Positions 1 through 9,295 of a stretch of 64,000 nt of DNA are shown one piece after another. Positions within the stretch are counted from its first letter, which is position 1; every line of letters starts with the position of its first letter. The notes under the pieces are model-generated. The model was given only the letters and a program-made list of their open reading frames with translations, did not search any database and was not told the origin of the DNA. The DNA lies in assembly GCA_011319805.1 (NCBI GenBank), contig SJRY01000234.1, forward strand, positions 620,001 through 684,000. Direction: 5' to 3'. Both the position numbers and the translations under genes were made by a program. Source of the stretch: Macrocybe gigantea. Taxonomy: Eukaryota; Basidiomycota; Agaricomycetes; Agaricales; Callistosporiaceae.

Positions 1-385
1 ACTCAAGGAGCTCCTGTACGAGGAGGTTCTCTCCTTTGTACCTTCTATTTAATTACGTTCTTGGGTATTTATTGGTTGAAGGCCTACGACCTGACGACGT
101 CCGCCGCCGTGTACATAATGAAGACAAGTATTTAATCGAGTGGTTTCTGCTGTCATGGCTTCTCCTTGGTTGAGTAGCCAATTGAGGACTACTTTGCTTC
201 CGTTACCACCAAAGGCATAAATCTCTGATTTCAGATGTTTATATGCGTTCTTTGGTATGCAGCTGGTGCTCTCCTGGCAAACACATACAAATAAGAGATG
301 ATTACGGTGAGGGTACTACTCAATTACAATATGGTAGGCGCTGCGAATCCGATTAGCAATACAATTCCATTGAACATGGATTAAT
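1..385. other. Gene-poor left edge
   Basis: No gene can be supported here. Two short plus-strand frames run open from the window edge (one ends in TAA near base 52), so the tail of an upstream plus-strand gene is possible, but about 16 codons are too few to judge. The rest is the 3' flank of the minus-strand gene that ends at 386. Confidence 0.4.
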
Positions 386-2562
386 TTAGTATCGTCCGCT
401 CGTCCAGAAGGCATTACTGTTCTTTCCTACACCCTCGACACCAAAATCTCCGAATCGTGTGTCGCCATCAAGCTCCGTGCCATACATTGTCCGTTTCATC
501 AGAGGAGTCTCCAAAGTACCAGCCTTGGACTGTTCTTGGGCAGATTGCGGGAGCTTCTCGTCCGATGCATCAGATAGCTGTTGAGTGAGTAGGGCGGGAG
601 TAACAGCACCTGCCCCAGTCAACTCGTCAGGGTCAGCCAATTGACGAGATTTAGCGCGAGATGATCGTGCTGGAGGCGGAAGGCCAAAAGGCTGGAATAC
701 GTCAGTGCGGCCTTCACGATGGATCGTGTGGTCCACTGAACTAGTACCCGCAGGGGAGGGTGATTGCGGTGGCTCGGGGTAAGGAAACGAGGGCATAAAC
801 ATGCTTTGGGAAGGCGTGGTAGAAAGGGGGAGGAGGGAAAACGTGAAGGGCGGATGGCCTCTGATGCTGCTGGTAACTTCCTTTGCAGGATTTGGGGGGG
901 AGAAGTAAGCGACGGTAGATAGTTCAGGTATACTAGGTAACGGTTCCTTATTTCCAGACGGACGATTGGCATCCTCGTTATTCGTGCCATTGGGAATGCG
1001 AGTTGACGTCGTGGTTGGTTCTAACAAGTTGGACGGAAAGTCTGCAGAAGAATCCCCAGATTGAAGTTCATTATCTGAGCTTGTCTTTACACGTTTTGCG
1101 GGGCTGGGGTGATGAATAATATGTCCTCGGCTCGATATTTATCAGCCACGAGGCCCTCTGCGAGCTGCGCGTCGATCTGCCTCGAGCGCTTGCCTAGGAG
1201 CGACTGACTAATAAGTCCCCGCCGAGATGGAGGGAGAGGGGTAGAAGTTGATATGGGTGCCTGGATGATAGAAAATGAGTCGTTGGTGTACAAAAATTTC
1301 ACCCGAGAAACATCACCTCGGATCGACTGATACCGATGATACCTCAGTTTAGTCAAGAAGACTTTATTCGTTCGAGAGAACGCATTTACCTGATTATGTT
1401 GAGGTCTTCTGGGTCATCGCTTAAATGTCCACTTGGCAACGGTGTCGCTATTTGCAGACGTAGAGTCTCCACTTCATTACTCAGATCTTGCACCCGGTTT
1501 TGCAGATAGTCCATTTCCCCAACCTGGCTCTTAAGTTTGCCGAACTCTACTTTTATGATTTGCATGGCTTCTAGTTCTGCTTTTAGTGACTGAACTTGCT
1601 CGTGTAAGGGCCGCAACTACGAGATACAAGATTCAATACCATGAAACATGACAGGCAAGGCGTTGCTCACAGCTTCCGCCACGTATTTATCTATACTTTC
1701 TAGTGACGTTAGTGAAGTGCTTGTAGGTTGGCCTAGTTGCGGGTCTCGTGTAGCATCAGGTTGCGAGTGCGAATTGGCGGGTTGCTCTGGGCTTTGTATG
1801 GCTGGGGCTAGAGGGAGAGATCAGTTATTGTAAGGCTGTTTCAACAATTGGCACACTAACTGCCTTGCTCAACTTGGGCTTGCTCCGGCTCTATAAAGAG
1901 ATGAGACAGTGAGATCATAACGAATCAAGCTGCGACCGACCCTCTTCGAGAATTGTTGCTTCTGTAGGCCTCACTGACCTGCTACTTTTCGCCCGCAACA
2001 CCTTACCCTTTGACATACTCAGCGAACGAGTGAGAGCACGAGGACCTGCGCCGCCTGCAGCTACAGGCCTCCCCACCCCAAGACGCGTCTGTTCTTTTCC
2101 TTTTCGGGAACGTGCAAGAGGTATTGACGACTGAGAAGCAGGCATAGATCTGGAGGATTTGCGCTGAGGAGCGGCTGATTCTTCTTGCGAGGTTGGATTA
2201 GGATCTTCACCCTCCTCGTCCGTATCATGTATAATGACGGAACTTATACGACTGGGTCCAGCTCGACTCGCCACTCTGATGGAGACGGATCGGTTCGTGG
2301 ATGCAATCCTAGGGACAGGTCTTCTGCCCAAAGTAGCACGTAAGCATGTTGATATCTCTCTCAGACTACGTTTAACGAACTGCGTATCCAGCAGAAGGTC
2401 TATCAGTGCTTCAGATTTGAGATTTGCTTTGACTCCGTAATCCTAAGCACCTGAGTGAGTACCAGAACACAGCTGGAAAATAGATGATTGTACTTTGCAT
2501 AACTTCTGTAGGTCCGCCCTTCGCATGCTCTCCAGCGATTTCCTTGACGGCAACGGCGGCAT
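386..2562 (-). CDS. Hypothetical protein with SAP-like N-terminus and coiled coil
   Basis: I do not recognise a named function. The start (ATG at 2562-2560) opens MPPLPSRKSLESMRRADLQK. It then splices (gtacaa...ttag) into DYGVKANLKSEALIDLLLDT and again (gttcgt...ggcag) into RPVPR. The helix-turn-helix pattern around ADLQKLCKDYGVKANLKSEALI resembles a SAP-type DNA/RNA-binding motif (inference). A Ser/Arg/acidic disordered stretch follows, then a coiled coil at about 1615-1390 (LHEQVQSLKAELEAMQ, then DYLQNRVQDLSNEVETLRLQ), then a Pro/Ser-rich tail ending FWTSGRY. Basic patches such as LLGKRSRQ and AKRVK suggest a nuclear protein. The frame breaks by one missing base in a C4 run on the coding strand (1106-1109): reading ITPSPAKRVKTSS needs one extra C. 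It shares a 361-bp divergent upstream region with the FMN dehydrogenase gene. Exon borders in the middle (1620-1915) are uncertain. Confidence 0.6.
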
Positions 2563-2923
2563 GGCAGCTGGATGCAGAAGCGTGTATGGCTATGGTGATC
2601 GAAACTTGACGATAGAGTGTTGAAGACGGCGCTGTGTGGTTGAAATTAAACACCACCAAACAACGCGCGGTCACGTGCAGGCCCATATTGAGAGCCCTGT
2701 TCAAAGTGCAAGTAGGATTAGGGGATATATTGGTGGATATATCGTTTAGTCCGTCTGGCGAACTTGAAGGCCCTCTTACCATCTCCACAGACAGGAAAGC
2801 TTGTCATTTCTGGTCTGTAGAGTAGCCACAATTCGTTCTCGTCCTAAAGTCACACAGCGGCCCGACGAAACCGGCCGCTCCCATGAAGGATCATGATGCC
2901 GATTTGGAACGCTATCGCTCTCC
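2563..2923. other. Divergent intergenic region with CACGTG
   Basis: This 361-bp spacer lies between the starts of the SAP-like gene (-) and the FMN dehydrogenase (+). It holds a CACGTG palindrome at 2672-2677, a likely bHLH (Cbf1/USF-type) site. No clear TATA box or RNA gene was seen. Confidence 0.4.
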
Positions 2924-5152
2924 ATGCCTTCTTGGACTCTAGAACAAGTATCCAAACACAATTCGTCCAGGCGAGTATGCCCAACTGTTTTTATAGTCCT
3001 TGCTGATATTCTTGTTAAGCAGTTCCTGCTGGGTCATCATTTCCAATCATGTTTATGATGTGACAGAATTCCTGAAGGCGTGGTTTTCGTTCCCTACTCC
3101 TTGTTCTGACTCTTATATCGTTGCAGGAACATCCTGGCGGCGCGGACATAATTCTGAAATATGCTGGTTGTGACGCAACTCGTGTTTATGAGCCAATACA
3201 TGCCTCAGATGCATTAGAAAAGAATCTTCCATCGTCGAAACACCTTGGTCCGCTGTCCTTGGCAGCCACGCAAGCTGTAGCTCAGGAACAGCAGTCCAGA
3301 AAGAAAACACGAGATGAGCTGAGAGTAGAGGCTGCATTGAAAGCCAGACCGCCATTGACCAGGATCTTGAGCTTGATTGACATGGAGGTATGAGTTTCGA
3401 ATCTGCCATTGTTGACATACTTAGGAGTACTCTAGGCTGTTGCTCGCAACGTTCTGTCTCACAAAGCACTAGCTTATTATTCTTCTGCCGCTGATGATGA
3501 AATCAGTATGTCTCAGCTTTCTACACCTCATCTTCCTCAACGCCAGCTTCTTCCTGCCAGCTCATACGGAGAACGAACGGGCTTTCTCACGATACTTCTT
3601 CAATGCACGGGTCATGCGCCCGTGTCCCACTGTGATCCATCGACCACCATTCTTGGTTACAAATCTTCCATTCCTGTCTTTATCAGTGGAGCCGCCTTGG
3701 CGAAGCTTGGACACCCACTTGGTCGGGTCCTGCTGCATTTTCTTGCACTAGAAAGAGCCCTAACATGTTCTTCTCTAGGTGAAATCAACCTCGTCAAGGG
3801 CGCTGGAATAACATCTATCATACAGATGGTCTCTTCCAATGCCTCCCTTTCGTATCAGGATATAATGGGTGCGGCTCAACCATCCCAAACGCTTTTCTTC
3901 CAACTCTATAAGCATCGCGACGACGATATCGCAGAGAAGCGTGTCCGTGAAGTCGAGAAGCTGGGCTACAAAGCTATCTTTTTGACTGTCGATGCCCCTG
4001 TCCCAGGAAATAGGGAACGGGACATCAGAAGTCCATGGGTTACAGAAGACATAGAAAGAGGATCTCCTCTGAGATATAATGCCAAAGCTTCTTCTGAAGG
4101 CGAGGCCAACGTTCTCGGTACTGCTGGTGCTCTCATTGCCAGTGATGATCGGGACATGACATGGGATAGGGTATGGTGCTTCCTTGGCTTTTCGTGTCTT
4201 GCTCATCCAGCGCACTGTAGACGATACCCTGGCTGCGTAAACTCACTAAATTGCCAATTGTCGTAAAAGGTAGGATATTACGTAGCTGAAGCTATTTCTG
4301 TCGTCTTATGTTGCTTGCATCCAGGCATTCAATGCGTTGAAGTACTTGTTTCATTCTCTGCAGTCTTCATCAGTGTCAATTGCTCTTTAGGATGCGGTCT
4401 TGGCAGCCAAAGTTGGTGTCGAAGGAATCTTAATATCCAATCATGGAGGTATGCCCAATGCGAAACCTAAGTCGACGCCGTCCTAATCCCAGAAATGCTA
4501 GGCCGCCAGCTGGAGTAGTGAGTTCTGTTTCGTATATTTAGTCTTGCGTTTTTCATGACACATCATCAGTTCTATGCCATCAATGGAGGTCCTCTATCGA
4601 TTGCGACAGCAAAGACCAGAAGTCTTTGATAAACTAGAAGGTATGTAAGCTTCTCGCTTTTGCGAATACTATTCACAATCGGACCAGTGTATATCGATGG
4701 TGAGGACTAATTGTTTCAAAATATGATGCAAGATTGAAAGTGGAGTCGAGGTGGAATACGACGTGGCACGGGTATGTAAGGCAACTGGGTGTATGCTTGA
4801 AAGCTGAGATATTTGTCAGATGTCGTTAAAGCTCTCTGTCTAGGAGCAAAAGCTGTTGGATTGGGTCGTCCTTTCCTATATGCTCAGAGTGTAAGCATCG
4901 GGAACTGCCTGGAAGCATTCTCCTAAGAGCAATTACTAGGCATACGGAGCCGAAGGTGTTGTTAAAATCACTCAGATCCTGGAGCATGAAATCGTCACGG
5001 CAATGGGATTATTGGGAGCATCAACGGTCAACGATTTGAGGCCCTCACTGGTATGTTTTTCATTTCGCTCCTATGTGCACATGCAGGCGATTGAGAATTA
5101 TATCAAGGTTGAACGTGTCGACTGGCAGCCAATAACCCGGAACCGGCTATGA
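2924..5152 (+). CDS. Cytochrome b5-FMN alpha-hydroxyacid (L-lactate type) dehydrogenase
   Basis: This is a flavocytochrome b2-like enzyme that oxidises an L-2-hydroxyacid with FMN and passes electrons to a b5 haem. The b5 domain is at the N-terminus: [18 protein letters not shown], then EHPGGADIIL (first haem His) and YEPIHASDAL (second). The FMN barrel follows: FFQLYKH (Tyr), LTVDAPVPGNRERD (Asp), LPIVVKG (Lys), ISNHGGRQLEY (catalytic His and Arg), IDGGIRRGTDV and AVGLGRPFLY. It ends GLLGASTVNDLRPSL...ITRNRL. There are about ten introns. The first two begin GC (2971-3022 and 3078-3126). The ATG is only about 15 residues before the b5 fold, so no mitochondrial presequence is visible and a cytosolic enzyme is inferred. 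One base is missing at 3619-3621 (CGCCCG): NARVMRP must change frame to reach SHCDPSTTILG, and yeast CYB2 spacing fits exactly once one base is allowed. Substrate specificity is unproven. The 3' end lies 15 bp from the convergent glycosylase gene. Confidence 0.85.
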
Positions 5153-5167
5153 CCTGCGGAAGTAGCA

Positions 5168-6049
5168 TTATGCCCGAAAGCCAGTCTCTGAAGATGATGT
5201 TTTTGTTGACAGTTCTGACACTAATTTTCGAAGGTACGATATGCCAACTGATCGGATGGCACCCTGTCCGGGTACCCATTCTTGACGTTCGACGAAGGCC
5301 CATTTCCATTTCTATATACTCGTCGTCATACTAGGAATGCCACGGATATGGATATGTGTTCTTACCAAATACCGAATCAGTTCCTTGTCTTTAGGCATAA
5401 CAGCCTTCCATTCTTCCGCTACGGATTTATGATATGTTGTACAAAAGATACGATAAGAGTCCAATGCGTACGGCCCTGTACCAGGCAAATGCGATACGGG
5501 AGTGGAGGGATACATCCCAGTCTGGCCATGGTGACCTTTGGCCGCCTTCGTCCGTCTCAGGTCATGGATTCGAGGAGGATTCAGTAGATACGCCTTGGAA
5601 AGACTGATCAGCCGTTTCGCCCGTATTCTTTGCGTCCCAAGACGCCAGAGCATATTTATCAGCTCATGTACGTCAGCTAATGCAACTTTATTGGAATCCC
5701 ATTCTGACCTGTAGCGTCACCCACCTCGCGACAGTGCCCAGGGGGTGGGCCACTTAGCCATGATTTTCCAGAAGACTGGAATGGCCAATTTTCCGCCGTC
5801 TTGTTAAGAAGTACAGTGACCACAAGTAATTTCCATGGGTTGTTCGAAACACACTCTGGCAAAGGTTCCTTTCAGGTGGAATCCAATTGTGCACAAAGCA
5901 GAATAATCACCCTGTATCAGGACGGGTTTCAATAGCATGACCTGCTTGTACAAGGACAGAAAAAGACGGAAGTAGTAGCAAAACAGTGGTTCGTTACATA
6001 GAACGACTGCAGAGTCGTCGCCGCCGATGCTGGAGTCGTCAGTCGACAT
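5168..6049 (-). CDS. MBD4-like DNA glycosylase (HhH-GPD family), frame-disrupted
   Basis: This is a helix-hairpin-helix glycosylase related to the C-terminal domain of MBD4, which removes T or U opposite G, for example at deaminated 5-methylcytosine. The spliced reading gives MLLKPVLIQ | EPLPECVSNNPWKLLV, then VTVLLNKTA, GKLAIPVFWKIMAKWPTPWA, ADVHELINMLWRLGTQRIRA, HLPGTGPYALDSYRIFC and EWKAVMPKDKELIRYL | KWKWAFVERQEW. The hairpin LPGTG and the catalytic Asp in ALDSY are present. There is no methyl-CpG-binding domain. LLNKTA and GKLAIPVF are in different frames: one base is missing near 5793-5799 (coding strand ACGGCGGAAA). This is a sequencing error or a real lesion. The N-terminal 40 residues before MLLKPV are poorly defined, and another exon arrangement is possible. 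It is convergent with the FMN dehydrogenase and divergent from the LIM gene. Confidence 0.8.
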
Positions 6050-6106
6050 GGTTCTTCCGTAGTCTCAGTCAGATGAACAAATTGGTGCGTGACGTTCACT
6101 GCAGAG

Positions 6107-6112
6107 CACGTG
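6107..6112. promoter_or_regulatory. CACGTG palindrome in divergent promoter
   Basis: CACGTG (context agagCACGTGatcg) sits 58 bp upstream of the glycosylase ATG and 157 bp upstream of the LIM gene ATG, within their 219-bp shared promoter. It is a probable bHLH (Cbf1-type) site, inferred from the motif alone. Confidence 0.4.
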
Positions 6113-6268
6113 ATCGTGACTACTAGTTGAACTTGCCATTCATGGCCACAACGGTAGTCCCGCTCTCGCTGTTCATACCCTGTACTGTAGCATAAACCGC
6201 CTCGTTCTCTCTGTTTTGCTCATCAGATCGCTTTCGTTGCTTTCTTCGCTATTATTTCTCTTCAACCG

Positions 6269-9091
6269 ATGGGCTTCTGTCGTCGATGTGGTGACATTGT
6301 TGCGGCCGCCGTCTGTAAGTGTGGTGGCACTGCAGCTGGTCAGTTTCGTTCGTCGAGGCAGACGTCTATGTGCTCAACTGCGTTGTAGCCCCAGTGGTCT
6401 CCTGGTCGCAATTAAACTCTGAGAAACAGGCCCAGGATAGATGGTCGAAGACTTATGTCCAGACAGCGCGGTCTGGATCACCGACTCGACCGTCTGATGT
6501 GGCTCAAGATGGTGCGGCCACTCAGACGCCCATGAAGCGGTTTCCTAGACCGAGAGGAAACACTGTTGCGTCTACATATAACCTAAGCAATCACGTTTCT
6601 GCGCACATAGCGTCCTCAACATCGCAACCTCCACGCTCCTCCTCTCCATTGAAATATTCAAACAGTCCAGCGCCGGAGTGTGGTATACTTCCTTCGCTCG
6701 ATCCGAATGACAAGGCGCTTTCCAAAGTTTACGGATCTGTCTTGCAGCCGAAAGAAACTCTTCAAACGCATTCCTGTGCTATATGTTCCATCCCTTCCCA
6801 CCGGATTCGACTATATATCCTGATCCGTTGACATCGAACAAGTCTCGTTTTCTGTGCCGCGGGTGCTTCATCACTAATGGTGGCTCTAAAGGGGACTGTC
6901 CGCAGTGCAATCGCCCTGTTTTGATTTTGAAATCTGAAGGCGGCTTTGTCCATGTCGGCGACAGGTTCTGGCATAAACGTTGTTTCAATTGCTCTGGATG
7001 CCAAAGGAATATTGGAGATTCACCGATGGTGGATCTCTTAGGCCGACCGTCCTGCATCAATTGTTTCGATACTTGCCTCAAAAGAGATCCGACCACTCCG
7101 AAGAAAGGTAGTTCCTCAAAGACTTCCGATCATAGTCCGGAGACAGATAACCGTGACAATATTGGGGGCATCAGTTCCCGATCCGCAGGTCGGAGTCGAG
7201 AGGCAAGCCCCGCAATCAGAGAGCTGGAGGACCGGTTAGGCATAACGAAGAGCAGAGAATCGAGTCCCACTCTAGAGGAGCTCAATCACCGGCTCAGCCT
7301 GATAGGGCGTGACTCTGGGGCCCGAACTTCCACGTCTGGGAAAAGCCCAAGCCTAGCTTCTCCGTCTACACGTAGTTGTGGCCCGGGTCATGAACGTAGC
7401 CCATTAACAGAGCGTTATCGTGCACACGGTTCAAACGATGCTTTCGACAGTCAGTTCAAGAGCCCAGGGGAGTTCCCGTCGGGCACAGCGAGACGCAACT
7501 CCGTGACACCCATAAAACCTTTGGGCCAACAACAGACAGGAAGCCCGACTCCTACTAGGGAAGCCATTGAAGAAATGAAGCAGAGGTTCTTAAAAGGGTC
7601 TTCTTCTCCATCGCCTCTGAACCACCCCACCCCGCCATTGAACCTTCGGATTCGTCGAACTTCGGTTTCAGTCATGTTCGCCTTGGATCCCACCGAGATG
7701 GACGCAATGTCACAATCTTCAGTCCCGCCTACTCCTGATCTCATGTCTGACTTCTCTGATACCCAGTCTTCAACCTCGTATATGGAATCATCGCCTAGGC
7801 TGGGTGATGAGCTTGATGATCCCTTCCAGACTGACACACCAAAGAAGGAGCATGTCATAAGCATGTCACCTATGAACTGCGACTCTGTCAGTGTAACAGG
7901 CGCTGATCGTGAAGTGCACGTCCTCGATGCAGTACCTCCTCCCCCGCAGTCCAAGAGACTCAGGAATCACTCTTCAGCTTCAAATTTGTCGTCGTTGTCT
8001 CTGTCGGCGGAGGCCTGTGCCCGGTGTGGGATCAAACTGTTCGCAGTAGGAAAGAATGGCCATTTCGTAACTGTCGTTGGTGACAATGGCGAGTCCACAT
8101 ACTATCACGCTGACTGCTTCCATTGCGCAATATGTCGGAAGCCCTTCAAGGAAAGGGTTAATGGAGAAGCTATATATGTCAAGGCAACGGAAGGCCCATG
8201 CCACATTGAGGTGATTGAGTTGATTCCTAGTATTTGAATCAACTGCTGACTTTGTGCGTGGCGCTTAAAACAGTGCGCGCCTATCACGAAAGTCGTCGTA
8301 CAGAAAGCTTCCGCACAAAGTATATGCCACTCAAGCCCACCTGATAAGGAACTGCGGGCGCTTCCAGCTCCTAACACAATATCAATCTCCAGTCGATTTG
8401 ACAGGTCTCCTTTTACGCCAGCCATGCAGCCATTGAATACACCATCTCCGCGTTTTGGTAGCAAGACTCTTTGTCCTGGTTGTCATATGTCCGTCTCTCC
8501 GATGGAGCGGGGTGTCGTACCGGGTCCTCAGGGAACCCGTTGGCATGCCGGTTGTTTGGTTTGCGGAGGGAAGAAGCCGGGTGAGAGGGCTAAAGATAGG
8601 GAAGAGAAGAAGGGAGCTCCTGGTTGCGGAAAGAAGCTCGATAGTGCTGCGAAGCTAGATGCGGAGGGCAATGTCTGGTGTAGAGAGTGTCTTGTGAGTT
8701 TTTGTTCTTTTCTGTCTTTCCACGGGATATCAGCGTTTATTGATTTCATTATGAAGCTCGCAATTGGCGGAGGAGCCGCGAACATATCTGTGCTACTAAA
8801 CTCCAATAAGTTCGAGAGTGTTGCACCGCAGTTAACTGGTACGACAACGATCGCTCGCCAGTTCACAGGATTGGGAACGAATCGGGGATCCTCCGACACA
8901 TGACCGGCGGCGGAATGAGCCCAACCCGTAGCATCAGCCCTACGAAACAGTTGACGGGGACTGGTAGTGCCTCGCGACCGCGGCCAAAGAGTGTCATAGG
9001 AATGAGAGGTACCAAGAGCATAGACGAGGGACGAGGGATGTTTTTGGTTCGGCAAATGACGGGGACCACTACACCGGCCTGGAAATATTGA
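6269..9091 (+). CDS. LIM-domain protein with three zinc-binding LIM modules
   Basis: This is a fungal multi-LIM adaptor of the type linked to cell polarity or the cytoskeleton (role inferred). Exon 1 starts MGFCRRCGDIVAAAVCKCGG, a small Cys-rich N-motif. A Ser/Pro-rich linker follows, then LIM1 (CAIC, RFLCRGCF, CPQC, FWHKRCFNCSGC, CINCFDTC). A long disordered segment has repeated ELEDRLG, LEELNHRLS and AIEEMKQRFL helices. LIM2 is ACARCGIKLFAV, HADCFHCAIC, and LIM3 is LCPGCHMSV, WHAGCLVC, WCREC. The tail carries LTG/MTG repeats and ends TGTTTPAWKY. The frame breaks twice by one missing base: inside LIM1 at 6792-6799 (ATCCCTTCCC), between CAICSIP and FPPDSTIYPDP; and at 8884-8887 (GGGG), between GLGTNRG and the MTGGGMSPTRS tail. 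Both gaps are filled by one extra C or G. The exon between LIM3 and the tail (8697-8760) is uncertain. Confidence 0.85.
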
Positions 9092-9295
9092 ATATATTGT
9101 ATGGATGATGGAGCATAGCGCACAGACACAGAAGAAAGGCACGCCGGACTGGGGACTTTGACTCGGTATATCGGGCTTCCCATCGTAGGCCCAGGTTGGA
9201 AATCATTCATAAAACAATTGAATGGCCGATTCTAGTAAATCATCTGAGTTCATCATGAGAAGACGATCCGTCCACCTGGTCGTCAAGGAACTATA

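Noticed and set aside
1..55. Possible C-terminus of an upstream plus-strand gene
   Set aside because: Only about 16 codons are visible and two frames are open, so no gene can be supported.
2234..2440. Plus-strand ORF of 68 codons
   Set aside because: It is antisense to exons of the SAP-like gene, which have clear splice logic and conserved motifs.
2975..2996. GT-AG intron of 22 nt in the FMN dehydrogenase
   Set aside because: It keeps frame but is far too short for fungal splicing and inserts residues that break the cytochrome b5 fold; the GC-AG intron fits better.
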